Shown here in pieces: positions 52,243 to 61,179 of a stretch of DNA of 64,000 nucleotides. Within the stretch, counting starts at the first letter, position 1; every line of letters starts with the position of its first letter. Both the position numbers and the translations under genes were made by a program. This DNA is from Nostoc spongiaeforme FACHB-130 (GTDB lineage: Bacteria > Cyanobacteriota > Cyanobacteriia > Cyanobacteriales > Nostocaceae). Below the pieces are notes generated by a model. The model made no database searches, had not been told where the DNA came from, and saw only the letters and a program-made list of their open reading frames with translations. The stretch covers positions 1-64,000 of the forward strand of contig NZ_JACJTB010000016.1 of the NCBI RefSeq assembly GCF_014698475.1, read 5' to 3'.

Positions 52243-52368
52243 ATAGTAATCCTAAATGAGTAGGGAAAAATATCGCTAAGGAAACGAACCGCCAAGAACG
52301 CCAAGGGCGCAAAGGTAAGAAAGAAGAAAGAGATATAGAAATTTCACAAATTATTTAAGAATGCTATA
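52243..52368 (+). repeat. MITE-like element with TATAGCAATCC termini, copy between permeases
   Basis: About 126 bp: left end ATAGTAATCCTAAATGAG, right end TTTCACAAATTATTTAAGA then ATGCTATA. The interior contains AACGAACCGCCAAGAACGCC and GGGCGCAAAGG, also found in the copy at 53585-53709. Confidence 0.75.
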
Positions 52369-52467
52369 GTCTTTTAAGATTAATAACTTCCGATAAAATT
52401 ATGTTTTAAATTTAGTTGTGATATGGGTGTTCTTACTCGTCTTATCCAAAGACCCAACAAATAGAAG

Positions 52468-53574
52468 TTAATTCGGTAATTGCATTCGGCTTAAAATGCG
52501 GCGTGATACGTTAAAGAAGAATAAGCCCAAGACTGTTAGCATGAGTAAATCAAACCAAACTCCGGCAAAGCCTGTACCACGTACAAAAGCATCACGGGTA
52601 ATATCTATGTAGTAACGTGCTGGAACTACGTTAGGCGCTAATGATAAGGGGAAAGGAATGTTATTGAGGGGATAAATAAAACCTGATAATAATAATGATG
52701 TGATAAATCCAACGAGGGAAACGCCTTGAACGGCAGCATTTTGGTTACTGCTACGTACTCCTATAAGTAAGCCAAAGAAGACACTATCTATCAGAAATAG
52801 TAGCGTTCCAATTATTAAAGTTATGGAGTTGCTAACAAGCCAAACTTGAAAAATAATAGAGCCTAATATCATTACAATTAAAGTTTCTGTGATAGCAATT
52901 AATAAGTAGGCTAATCCTTTACCAAGTAAGAGTTCGGTGGCGCTAATACTAGACGCATAGACTTGGATAATTGTACCTTTTTCTTTTTCTCTTACCATTG
53001 CGATCGCAGCTAACAATGAAGGAAAAATCCACAAGACAACGCCATAGACTCCCGGCACAATATACAGTGATTCTAATCGGCCAGGGTTAAACCACAAACG
53101 CATTCTGGCTGTAATACTATTATTTGCTGGTAATAATCCATGATGCTGCATAAAAAAGTTTGTGACTCTTTGAATACTATTTCTAATTACCCGCGCATTG
53201 TTCACATCAGTGGCATCAATTAAAACTTGTATTGTTGTGTGTTTACCTGCTTGAATATCACGACTAAAATCAGGCGGAATAATTACAGCCGCTTTGGCAA
53301 TTCCTTTATCTATGGCATCACGTATGGGATTGCCACCAGTCCATTGTTTGGGGATAAATTGATTGGTGGCATATAATCTTTCTATGTAGCTACTGCTGAG
53401 GTTTGTCCGGTTAAAATCCTGCACTATTAAAGGGATATCTTTACTTTCTAATCTGATAGCAAAGCCGAAAATAATCAGGGTGATAAATGGTAATATAAAG
53501 GCTAAGGCTAAAGTGAGGCGATCGCGGCGAAATTGGGTGATTTCTTTAATACATTGAGCGATGATTTTTTTCAT
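52468..53574 (-). CDS. ABC-2 type export permease (YbhS-like)
   Basis: 368 residues, the same topology as its neighbour: span 1 LTLALAFILPFITLIIFGFA, a periplasmic domain, then LYIVPGVYGVVLWIFPSLLA, AYLLIAITETLIVMILGSII and other spans; coupling helix REKEKGTIIQVYASS. It belongs to the same export complex as the permease at 51076. A 126-bp mobile-like element separates the two genes; a third element lies upstream. Substrate unknown; in E. coli the equivalent operon exports drugs such as cefoperazone. Confidence 0.88.
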   Translation of the reverse strand: MKKIIAQCIKEITQFRRDRLTLALAFILPFITLIIFGFAIRLESKDIPLIVQDFNRTNLSSSYIERLYATNQFIPKQWTGGNPIRDAIDKGIAKAAVIIPPDFSRDIQAGKHTTIQVLIDATDVNNARVIRNSIQRVTNFFMQHHGLLPANNSITARMRLWFNPGRLESLYIVPGVYGVVLWIFPSLLAAIAMVREKEKGTIIQVYASSISATELLLGKGLAYLLIAITETLIVMILGSIIFQVWLVSNSITLIIGTLLFLIDSVFFGLLIGVRSSNQNAAVQGVSLVGFITSLLLSGFIYPLNNIPFPLSLAPNVVPARYYIDITRDAFVRGTGFAGVWFDLLMLTVLGLFFFNVSRRILSRMQLPN

Positions 53575-53584
53575 ATATTTCTCC

Positions 53585-53709
53585 TATAGCAATCCTATCT
53601 GAGTTGTGAAAAAGTATTCTTTTTAACGAACCGCAAAGGGCGCAAAGGACACAAAGAAAGAGAAAGAGGAAAAGAAAGAGAATCTCACAAATGATTTAGG
53701 ATTGCTATA
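53585..53709 (+). repeat. MITE-like element with TATAGCAATCC termini, copy upstream of the second permease
   Basis: 125 bp with about 28-bp imperfect terminal inverted repeats (TATAGCAATCCTATCTGAGT on the left; TGATTTAGGATTGCTATA on the right). Interior GGGCGCAAAGGACACAAAG. No coding capacity. Confidence 0.8.
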
Positions 53710-53728
53710 CTCCCCACTTCCTTAGTAT

Positions 53729-55780
53729 TTATGTTTGAGAGCGTTCTACTATACCAATAAACGCATCTTCTAAAGAGAAGGGTACGGGGCGGAGAGAATG
53801 AATTTGAATTTGATTGGCTTTTAATAGTTGATTTATTTTGTTGATTTCTTGTTCAGGATTATCTAAAACAACGTGTAAACTATTAGCAAAAATCGAGATG
53901 CGCCAAGAGTCGAAGTGTTGTTTGAGTAACTGGGAAGCGGTTTGATTTTGATTCACAATAATTTCGATTAATTTGCCTGGTTGGGAAGCTTTAATTGAAC
54001 TGGGTGAACCTTCAGCGACGGTTTCCCCTGCAACCATAAAACTCATCCGGTTGCACTGTTCCGCTTCTTCTAAATAGTGAGTTGTCACTAAAATGGCTGT
54101 ACCGTTACGGGCGAAATCATTAATTAACTTCCAAAACTGACGACGCGCCAAGGGATCTACGCCCGATGTCGGTTCATCTAAAAATAAAATATCTGGTTCG
54201 TGCATCACGGAAGCACCAAAAGCTACGCGCTGTTTCCAACCTCCTGGTAACTGTCCAGTAACCAGATTTTCTTGTCCTTCTAAGCCGCAGGTAGCAATTA
54301 CCCAATCAATTTTTTCTCGCCGTAGTTTGCGCGGTACACCGTAAACTCCGCTATAAAATTCGAGGTTTTGCAAAATGGTTAAATCATCATAGAGGGTGAA
54401 TTTTTGACTCATGTACCCAATGCGTCGCCGCAAGTCTGCACTCCGCAGATTTCCTGTTTCACCACCCAGAGAAATTTCTCCACCACTGGTTTCTAACAGT
54501 CCGCACAACATTTTGATTGTGGTGGTTTTTCCCGCACCGTTAGCACCTAATAACCCAAATATTTCCCCGTAGCGCACCTCAACATTCACATCTTTGACAG
54601 CGCGGAATTTACCAAAAACCCGACTCAGTTTGTGGGCGTATATGGCGAGTGCTGAGTGCTGAGTCACCGAAGTTTGCTCAACGGGGGGAACCCCCGCACG
54701 CAACTTCTCGCTGAGTGCTGAGTCAATACTTCCCTCTTGTCCCCCTTGTCTCCCAACTCCCAACTCCCAACTCCCCACTCCCCTTTTCCGCGAACGCGGG
54801 AAGGGAAAAAACTGCGGTACAGAACCTTGTTGACGCAGGCGCGTGACGAAGACGTTTTCTAATGTGGGTTTGCCACGTTCGATGCTGGGTGCGGGTAAAT
54901 TATGTTGTTGTAAGAGTTGGCGGACTTCTGTTTCTCCCGCATCTAAATCAGGTACGAGGACATCCAAGCGATCGCCAAAAATCTGCACATCTATAATATT
55001 GTTTTGTACAGTCTGAGAAAGTATCTCTTCAGTGGCTGTTAAATTGCCGGTTCGCACTTCTAAGCGATGCAAGCCCAAGTTAGCGCGTAAATCTGCGGGT
55101 GTGCCAATTTCATGAATTTGCCCACTGTACATCAAAGCCACACGGTGACAGCGTTCGGCTTCGTCGAGGTAAGGTGTCGCCACAACAATTGTCATCCCCT
55201 CGGCGGAAAGTTCCGCTAACACATCCCAAAATTCTCGCCGGGAAACAGGATCAACGCCCGTGGTAGGTTCATCTAATAACAAAACTTCTGGTTGAGAAAC
55301 TAAAGCACAACACAATGCCAGCTTTTGTTTCATTCCTCCAGACAATTGTCCCGCCAAGCGATCGCCAAACCTATCCAAACTCATTAATTTTAAATATTTC
55401 TGGCGGCGTTCCCGCAGCAAATCATCCCCTACTTGCCGCAAACCTGCCGCGTAAAGCAGATTTTCATCAATACTCAAGTCTAAATACAGCGAAAACTGTT
55501 GAGTAAGATAACCCGTGATTAACCGTGCATCTCGCGCAGGCTGTCCAAATATCTGCACTTCCCCGGCGGTTGCTTCCATCACCCCGCCCAAAATGTGAAA
55601 GGTGGTGGTTTTCCCTGCCCCATCAGGGCCGATGAGTCCAAACATCTCGCCTTTTTGGACGCTGAAATCAATGCCTCGAACTGCTGCTAAGTTGCCATAG
55701 TGTTTGTGTAATGCTTGTACTTTGATGGCGGTTGTGGTGGGGCTGGATGATGGTGGTATGATGGTGGGTTGCTGTGTCAT
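53729..55780 (-). CDS. ABC export ATPase with two nucleotide-binding domains (YbhF-like)
   Basis: 683 residues with two complete ATPase domains. Domain 1 (about 17-310): Walker A GPDGAGKTTT, signature LSGGMKQKLALCCAL, Walker B VLLLDEPTTGVD. Domain 2 (about 385-675): GANGAGKTTT, LPGGWKQRVAFGASV, ILFLDEPTSGVD. The domain-2 signature is LPGGW rather than LSGGQ. The linker (about 318-375) contains low-complexity and repeat-derived sequence (RGVGSWELGVGRQGGQEGSI). E. coli YbhF is about 580 residues, so the extra length is mostly this linker. It powers the two adjacent permeases, with the HlyD adaptor upstream. Confidence 0.9.
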   Translation of the reverse strand: MTQQPTIIPPSSSPTTTAIKVQALHKHYGNLAAVRGIDFSVQKGEMFGLIGPDGAGKTTTFHILGGVMEATAGEVQIFGQPARDARLITGYLTQQFSLYLDLSIDENLLYAAGLRQVGDDLLRERRQKYLKLMSLDRFGDRLAGQLSGGMKQKLALCCALVSQPEVLLLDEPTTGVDPVSRREFWDVLAELSAEGMTIVVATPYLDEAERCHRVALMYSGQIHEIGTPADLRANLGLHRLEVRTGNLTATEEILSQTVQNNIIDVQIFGDRLDVLVPDLDAGETEVRQLLQQHNLPAPSIERGKPTLENVFVTRLRQQGSVPQFFPFPRSRKRGVGSWELGVGRQGGQEGSIDSALSEKLRAGVPPVEQTSVTQHSALAIYAHKLSRVFGKFRAVKDVNVEVRYGEIFGLLGANGAGKTTTIKMLCGLLETSGGEISLGGETGNLRSADLRRRIGYMSQKFTLYDDLTILQNLEFYSGVYGVPRKLRREKIDWVIATCGLEGQENLVTGQLPGGWKQRVAFGASVMHEPDILFLDEPTSGVDPLARRQFWKLINDFARNGTAILVTTHYLEEAEQCNRMSFMVAGETVAEGSPSSIKASQPGKLIEIIVNQNQTASQLLKQHFDSWRISIFANSLHVVLDNPEQEINKINQLLKANQIQIHSLRPVPFSLEDAFIGIVERSQT

Positions 55781-55786
55781 AATTTT

Positions 55787-57214
55787 TCAGGCAGAGACGC
55801 GGAGGCGCAGAGAGTTATCAAAAGTTGGCAAACAAGTATCTTTCCTACTCCCCACTCCCTTCAACTGAATCTCCCCATCAGCCGGCATCCCAATTTTGGC
55901 GCAGGGCAAATCTGATTGGGCGTAGGGATTTTCGGGGTTAAAGCAACCATCGGGGTTTGTGACTTCAACGCGAATACCGACGACTTGTCTGACTCTATCT
56001 TTTTGGAAGTAAATATTTTCTGGTGTAAAGGAAGCTTGGGGATCGATGGCAATGACTTTGCCTTGCAAGGGTTTGTCTGGTGCAGAATCTAGGATAATTT
56101 TTGTGGTTTGTCCTAAGCGCACTTTGCCAATATCGCCTTCGGGAATAAAACCGCGAAAATACAATGTTTTGGGGTCAACAATGGTCAATATCTTTGTTTG
56201 GCTGTTCACTACTGCCCCTGGTTCGGCACTCCGGGCTGTAACTACGCCATCTATGGGGCTGAGGACGTTTAAATCTTTTTTAGAGTCGGCAATTTGGGTG
56301 AGGATTTGTTGTTTGGCGGCTTGGGCATCTTTGACTTTAGCCTGTGCAGATTTAACTTTAGCTTGTGCAGATTTCAGTTGGGCAGTGCTTTGCTGTTGTT
56401 TGCGGACTAAGGCTGTTAACTGGGCATTGCGAATATCGGGGTTAAAGCCTGTGGTTTTGGCTTGGGTTAGCGCCCCTTCGGCTGCACTCAACTGCTGATT
56501 TGCGGCGTTAACTGCTGCTTTTCGTGCTTCTAAGGTGGCGATGGTTGTGTCTAGGGTGGTTTGGGCTTGGTCGAATTGTTGTTGATTAATCGCCCCTTCT
56601 TTGACTAATTTGGCATAGCGATCGCGGTTGACTCGTGCTAAATTTACTTCTGCTGTTGCTTGTTTAACTTGGGCTTCTGCCTGGACTAATATCGCTTTGG
56701 CGGCGGCGACATTTGATTGTGCTTGCTCAATTCTGCCTTGGGTATCGCCTTGAGATTGGCGTAAATTCAGTTTGGCTTCGTTAATTTGACTGGTAATTTC
56801 TTGAATTTCTCTTTCTACTCGTTCAACATCAGAAATTGCTTGCTGTTCATCCGATTCAGCCGATGCTATCCTCGCTTCTGCACCACGCAATTGGTCTTGT
56901 AAAAGTTGGTCATCGCTGTCATCCATTGTGATTAATTCTTGCCCCTTTTTGACAGCCGTACCTTCTCGCATGGCAATTGACTCAATTCTGCCGGAACGCT
57001 TCACCCCAATTTCGGTTTCATAACCCTCAATGCGACCGCTAACTTTCAGCACATTTGTTGTACCTTGGGGTTGACTGTGCCAGACTGCATAGCCAATACC
57101 AGCAATTATCACCACACCTCCAATGATTAAAGGTATTGGTTTTTTACGATGCTGCGGTTTGGATACTGGGACATTTGTAAGACTTTCCGGGGGATTTGGG
57201 GCAGTCTGAGTCAT
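55787..57214 (-). CDS. HlyD-family efflux adaptor (YbhG-like)
   Basis: 475 residues. One span (PLIIGGVVIIAGIGYAVWHS, about 28-47), a lipoyl half (SGRIESIAMREGTAVKKGQE), a long coiled-coil hairpin (about 95-300) and a second lipoyl/beta-barrel part (LNVLSPIDGVVTARSAEPGA, RGFIPEGDIGKVRLGQTTKI). The last 20 or so residues (GVGSRKDTCLPTFDNSLRLR) differ from the family and derive from intergenic repeat-like sequence. It is the first gene of the operon, 6 bp before the ATPase gene; it links the ABC exporter to an outer-membrane channel. A divergent TetR gene shares its promoter region. Confidence 0.9.
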   Translation of the reverse strand: MTQTAPNPPESLTNVPVSKPQHRKKPIPLIIGGVVIIAGIGYAVWHSQPQGTTNVLKVSGRIEGYETEIGVKRSGRIESIAMREGTAVKKGQELITMDDSDDQLLQDQLRGAEARIASAESDEQQAISDVERVEREIQEITSQINEAKLNLRQSQGDTQGRIEQAQSNVAAAKAILVQAEAQVKQATAEVNLARVNRDRYAKLVKEGAINQQQFDQAQTTLDTTIATLEARKAAVNAANQQLSAAEGALTQAKTTGFNPDIRNAQLTALVRKQQQSTAQLKSAQAKVKSAQAKVKDAQAAKQQILTQIADSKKDLNVLSPIDGVVTARSAEPGAVVNSQTKILTIVDPKTLYFRGFIPEGDIGKVRLGQTTKIILDSAPDKPLQGKVIAIDPQASFTPENIYFQKDRVRQVVGIRVEVTNPDGCFNPENPYAQSDLPCAKIGMPADGEIQLKGVGSRKDTCLPTFDNSLRLRVSA

Positions 57215-57249
57215 AGTAGCATCCTGGATGGGCGAAATATTTTGGTCAT

Positions 57250-57270
57250 CATACTAGACTGTCCAGTATG
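57250..57270. promoter_or_regulatory. 21-bp imperfect palindrome, candidate TetR operator
   Basis: CATACT at the left and AGTATG at the right flank GAC.GTC around a central T; 18 of 20 paired positions match (one mismatched pair). It lies in the 91-bp gap between the divergent TetR and HlyD genes and overlaps AT-rich promoter-like sequence. TetR dimers bind such sites. Confidence 0.65.
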
Positions 57271-57305
57271 ATATAGCAAGAGATCAGCAAAAAAATTTAC
57301 TTTTC

Positions 57306-57935
57306 ATGCCTCATACCTCTACATCCCCACTGGAAATTGAGTTACCTGCAATTACGCAAAAACAAGAACAAATTTTGCAAGGTGCAATTCGAGTATTTTT
57401 ACGCGAAGGTTACGCAAAAACCAGTATGGATAGGGTGAGTGCAGAAGCGAGAGTTTCTAAACAAACAATTTACAGTCACTTTCAAGATAAAGAAGGGCTG
57501 TTTACAGCGTTAATGGAAAGGTTAACGCTCAGGTGTTTTCAAAGTATTGTTTCTAACACAGAATTACAAGGTGAGCCAGCCAGTTTATTACGTCAAGTTG
57601 GCGAAACTTATTTAACCAAAGTTGCCGATAATCCTGATTATGTGGCACTGTTGCGCCTAGTGATTACTGAATCACAGAACTTTCCTGAACTTGCCAAGCT
57701 TTATAATCAAACAGTTGTGCAACGTGGTCGATTTTTATTGAGTCAGTATTTTGCATCTCATCTAGAATTAAATATTACTGACCCAGAAGCGATCGCTCAT
57801 ATCTTTATGGGTTCGCTAGTTTCTTATGTAATTCTACAGGAAATTATGTATGGAAAAGAACTTTTGTCTTTGTCGCGCGATCGCCTGTTAGATAGTTTGA
57901 TGACTTTAGTAATGAGCCAGTCTAAATCACTTTAG
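57306..57935 (+). CDS. TetR-family transcriptional regulator of the export operon
   Basis: 209 residues. The TetR helix-turn-helix is clear (about 19-65: ILQGAIRVFLREGYAKTSMD, RVSAEARVSKQTIYSHFQDK, EGLFTALMERL), then a C-terminal ligand domain (about 75-205) like the AefR/CecR group. It is divergent from the HlyD-ABC operon with a dyad between, so it probably represses both directions until an exported compound binds. E. coli CecR controls ybhGFSR in a similar layout. Confidence 0.9.
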   Translation: MPHTSTSPLEIELPAITQKQEQILQGAIRVFLREGYAKTSMDRVSAEARVSKQTIYSHFQDKEGLFTALMERLTLRCFQSIVSNTELQGEPASLLRQVGETYLTKVADNPDYVALLRLVITESQNFPELAKLYNQTVVQRGRFLLSQYFASHLELNITDPEAIAHIFMGSLVSYVILQEIMYGKELLSLSRDRLLDSLMTLVMSQSKSL

Positions 57936-58103
57936 TTGAAAATCTTTGTGCGGTAAGTCCTAACTTGATTTTATGTTGCTCTTATTGAAGGAATTTCAGG
58001 AATTTACCCGTTAAATTTGGTAGTCAATGTTGCAAATTTTAGCGATAACTAGCCATTTTCCCAGTTAGAGCTAATAGTATGACTATGTTTTAGCGGTATA
58101 AAT

Positions 58104-59900
58104 ATGCCTCAAAAATTTTACGTAAATCCTTTAACCGGAAATAGTAGTAACCCTGGTAGCCAGCAAGCGCCATTTAAAACCATTACCCAAGCTCTCAAGG
58201 TTGCCACACCTGATACCATTATTCAACTCACGGATGGAAATTACAGCGTTACTAGTGGAGAAGTGTTTCCCTTAACGATTCCATTTGGCGTGAAAGTCAT
58301 TGGTAACGAAGCCAACAAAGGCAGCAATATTTTAATTGAAGGTAGTGGTAACTATCTGAGTCGGACTTTTGCAGGTCAAAACGTCACCTTTGTGATGTTG
58401 GACGGTTCAGAATTGCGGGGAGTGACTGTGACAAACCCAGCTTCTCGCGGTAGTGGTGTTTGGTCAGAATCAACAACTCCGACCATTGCCAATTGCACCT
58501 TCAAAAATAATAAGCGAGAGGGAGTATTTGCCACTGGTGATGCGAACCCAGTAGTTCAGGGTAATGTATTTACAGAGAATGCAGCCAATGGAATTGCGAT
58601 CGCTAAAAATGCCAAAGGTCAAATTCAAGACAACACCTGCATTAAAACAGGTTTTGGTATAGCGATTAGTGATACAGCCTCACCCACACTTTTAAATAAC
58701 AAATTTACCGAAAACCGTTCTGGCATCGTCGTTTCTGGTAGCGCCCGCCCCGTATTACGTAACAATGTTAGTGAAAATAATACCGACGATGGTCTAACTG
58801 TAATTTCCACCGCCCTACCAGACTTAGGCAGTACCTCTAGTTCTGGCGGTAACATTTTCCGCAATAACGGTAAATTCGACTTACAAAATGCTAGTTCCAA
58901 TAGACTAATTTCTGTGGGTAATCAAATTGATCCCAGCAAAGTTAGCGGTAATATCGAGTTTGCTAGTACTCCAATTCCCACACCAACACCCACACCAGTA
59001 CCCGTACCGACTCCTACTCCCGTACCAACACCCACACCAGTACCCGTACCGACCCCTACTCCCGTACCAACACCCACACCAGTACCCGTACCGACCCCTA
59101 CTCCCGTACCAACGCCCATACCGACCCCTACTCCTACACCTACTCCCGTACCAACCCCCACACCAACACCAAAACCCATACCTGTACCCGTACCAATACC
59201 CACCCCAGACCCAGAACCGGAAATAGACCCAGAACCAACACCAACCCCTGTACCTGTACCCACACCAACACCAACACCAAAACCCACACCAACACCAACG
59301 CCTACACCTGCACCTATCGACTTAACCGATATTGCTAATCATTGGGCAGCAGCCTTTATTCGAGAATTAGTCAGACAAGACATAGTTAGCGGTTTCCCAG
59401 ACCGCACCTTTAGACCAAATGCCACAATGACCAGGGCGCAATATGCAGCATTAATTGTCAAAGCTTTTGCACCATCCTCAAAACGGGCAGCAACTCAATT
59501 TAAAGATGTAGCAGCTAACTTCTGGGCAGCTAAAGTCATTCAGCAAGCCTATCAAGGTCAATTTCTTTCTGGTTTTCCAGATAACACATTCCGCCCTAAC
59601 CAAAATATCCAGCGTGTACAAGTTCTGGTTTCTCTCGTAAATGGACTAGGGCTAGGTACAGCTAGTAATGTTGCCAACGCTATCAAAATTTTCGATGACC
59701 AAGCCAAAATTCCTGACTATGCCAAAGATGAGGTAGCCAAAGCCATAGATAAAAGAATTATCGTCAATCATCCCAACTTGAAGCAACTCAACCCTACCCG
59801 CGATGCCACAAGGGCGGAGGTAGCGGTGATGGTTTATCAAGCCTTGGTTGATGCTGGCCGTGTAGCGGCGATTGATTCGCAATATATTGTGAATGGTTAA
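58104..59900 (+). CDS. DUF1565 beta-helix protein with Pro-Thr-Val linker and SLH repeats
   Basis: 598 residues without an obvious signal peptide. N-terminal DUF1565 (about 1-230): [40 protein letters not shown], then right-handed parallel beta-helix turns ([40 protein letters not shown]). A Pro-Thr-Val repeat linker follows (about 290-408). Three SLH repeats close it (about 410-595): [60 protein letters not shown]. It probably sits at the cell surface, attached through SLH to wall polymers, with the beta helix binding glycans. The export route is not evident. Confidence 0.88.
   Translation: MPQKFYVNPLTGNSSNPGSQQAPFKTITQALKVATPDTIIQLTDGNYSVTSGEVFPLTIPFGVKVIGNEANKGSNILIEGSGNYLSRTFAGQNVTFVMLDGSELRGVTVTNPASRGSGVWSESTTPTIANCTFKNNKREGVFATGDANPVVQGNVFTENAANGIAIAKNAKGQIQDNTCIKTGFGIAISDTASPTLLNNKFTENRSGIVVSGSARPVLRNNVSENNTDDGLTVISTALPDLGSTSSSGGNIFRNNGKFDLQNASSNRLISVGNQIDPSKVSGNIEFASTPIPTPTPTPVPVPTPTPVPTPTPVPVPTPTPVPTPTPVPVPTPTPVPTPIPTPTPTPTPVPTPTPTPKPIPVPVPIPTPDPEPEIDPEPTPTPVPVPTPTPTPKPTPTPTPTPAPIDLTDIANHWAAAFIRELVRQDIVSGFPDRTFRPNATMTRAQYAALIVKAFAPSSKRAATQFKDVAANFWAAKVIQQAYQGQFLSGFPDNTFRPNQNIQRVQVLVSLVNGLGLGTASNVANAIKIFDDQAKIPDYAKDEVAKAIDKRIIVNHPNLKQLNPTRDATRAEVAVMVYQALVDAGRVAAIDSQYIVNG
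59007..59132 (+). repeat. 42-bp minisatellite in the linker
   Basis: Two full 42-bp units (59007-59048 and 59049-59090) and a partial third encode in-frame [14 protein letters not shown]. Flanking sequence to about 59320 continues with shorter 6-12 bp Pro-Thr/Val units. Such arrays change length readily by slippage and recombination. Confidence 0.85.
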
Positions 59901-60116
59901 TTAAAAAACACAGGGGTGTAGAGGTGTAGGGTAAGAAAAGTATTGAGTTCTAAAAACTCTAATCGCTATTACAACGCGGCGGAAGTAAAGATACCATTTC
60001 AAGTTAGTGAAAAGCTTGTGATATCAGCTTTTTAACTTTTGACTTTTAACTTTTGACTTCCGCGTAGCGGTACTAGCCTCTCATCTCTGTTCCATTCACA
60101 CAATCTATGATGTTTT

Positions 60117-60356
60117 ATGTCTGAACAAAAACCTCTAAATCCTTGGGATTATAAACCTTGGTGGTGTCAACCTTGGTCTATAGTGTTGACATCTGTAATC
60201 TTGATTAGTGGTAGTTGGTTTTTATTTAAAATTATTTGGCTCACAATTCTTGTGTCTATTCCTGTACTCACTTGGATGGGCTTTTTTGTGTTTATTTGGC
60301 CACAGTTAATGATTCGCAGTGGAATTTTAGAATCGTATCAAAAGGAAAATTCCTAA
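60117..60356 (+). CDS. Small membrane protein (probable DUF6737)
   Basis: 79 residues. The N-terminus PLNPWDYKPWWCQPWSIVLT is conserved in a cyanobacterial small membrane protein family that I take to be DUF6737; two hydrophobic spans follow (WSIVLTSVILISGSWFLFKI and WLTILVSIPVLTWMGFFVFI). Function unknown. ATG 60117 opens MSEQKPLNPWD. Confidence 0.75.
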   Translation: MSEQKPLNPWDYKPWWCQPWSIVLTSVILISGSWFLFKIIWLTILVSIPVLTWMGFFVFIWPQLMIRSGILESYQKENS

Positions 60357-60378
60357 GAGGATGTTTGAAAAGTATTGG

Positions 60379-60493
60379 GCGAATAGAATTCGCTACTACA
60401 CAAGCAAAGTCCACCTGCGTGGACTAACACAAAATCAAGGTTTTCAAACCCACGTAGGTGGGTTTCGTCTGTGTAGCCGCGATTTCCAATCGC
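60379..60493 (+). repeat. MITE-like element with long inverted arms (GCGA...TCGC)
   Basis: 115 bp with about 47-bp imperfect arms. Left: GCGAATAGAATTCGCTACTA then CACAAGCAAAGTCCACCT; right (reversed): GCGATTGGAAATCGCGGCTA then CACAGACGAAACCCACCT. The arms would fold into a long hairpin. This type is widespread in Nostoc-like genomes. Confidence 0.8.
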
Positions 60494-60541
60494 TTTTTAA
60501 AAAATCTCTAAGAGTTTGTCTGTAGCAGGCACTCGCTAAAG

Positions 60542-61087
60542 TTAGTGTACATCTTTCAACTTAGTCTCATGTTCAATTAGTCCCAAAAACTGCGAAATCT
60601 GTTGAGTCGAGCGAATGTGATAGACATTTTTAGTGCTTTGAGCCTGCTTGATGTACTCACGATATTTTGGGGTTAAATATTTATGACATAACCAAAGTAC
60701 GCGGTAGCTACTCAGAGAACTCTTGAATATTGGACTATTTTGCGGCCAGCCTTCTGGCGGTTGAAAGTAACCTGTGATGAATCTTTTAGTTACCCACAAA
60801 AAATGCACATATAGCGGTAAATCAACATAAACCAGAGTATCCGCCTCATCCAATCGTGGCCAGAGGGTTTCCATACTACCAAAACCATCAATAATCCATC
60901 GGTCAGTGGCTAAAATTTGCTGATGGGTGTGCTGATAATCTTCTTGAGGAACTTCAGCACCGCCTGGTTGAAATTTAATCTTGTCCAAGACATGAAGTGG
61001 TAAACCAGTGATTTTGGATAATTTCTGGCTGAGTGTTGATTTACCGCCGCCAGCATTGCCAAATACTGCTACTTTTTTCATCTTCAC
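60542..61087 (-). CDS. P-loop kinase-like protein (FlaR / topology-modulation family)
   Basis: 181 residues. Walker A FGNAGGGKSTLSQKLS (about 9-24) and a kinase-type lid region (PLHVLDKIKFQPGGAEVPQE, RWIIDGFGSMETLWPRLDEA, DTLVYVDLPLYVHFLW) fit the FlaR/adenylate-kinase-related group. Members are often named topology modulation protein from an early report; the substrate is uncertain. Cytosolic. Alone on its strand, 93 bp from PBP2, perhaps co-transcribed with it. Confidence 0.82.
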   Translation of the reverse strand: MKMKKVAVFGNAGGGKSTLSQKLSKITGLPLHVLDKIKFQPGGAEVPQEDYQHTHQQILATDRWIIDGFGSMETLWPRLDEADTLVYVDLPLYVHFLWVTKRFITGYFQPPEGWPQNSPIFKSSLSSYRVLWLCHKYLTPKYREYIKQAQSTKNVYHIRSTQQISQFLGLIEHETKLKDVH

Positions 61088-61125
61088 TCTCCTTTAAGTG
61101 CTAATTTTCTGGTGGAGACTGTTAT

Positions 61126-61172
61126 TGGTCATTTGTATTTACAAAGGACAAAGAACAAATGACCAATGACTA
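61126..61172 (+). repeat. Short tandem heptamer-type repeats
   Basis: TTGGTCATTTGTATTTACAA then GAACAAATGACCAATGACTA form complementary ACAAATGAC-type arms in the gap between the P-loop and PBP2 genes. Same family as 2401 and 44597. Confidence 0.65.
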
Positions 61173-61179
61173 ATCACTA

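Noticed and set aside
58922-59287. 121-codon reverse frame rich in Gly-Val repeats
   Set aside because: It is the antisense of the Pro-Thr-Val minisatellite of a clear forward gene; low-complexity composition explains the long open frame.
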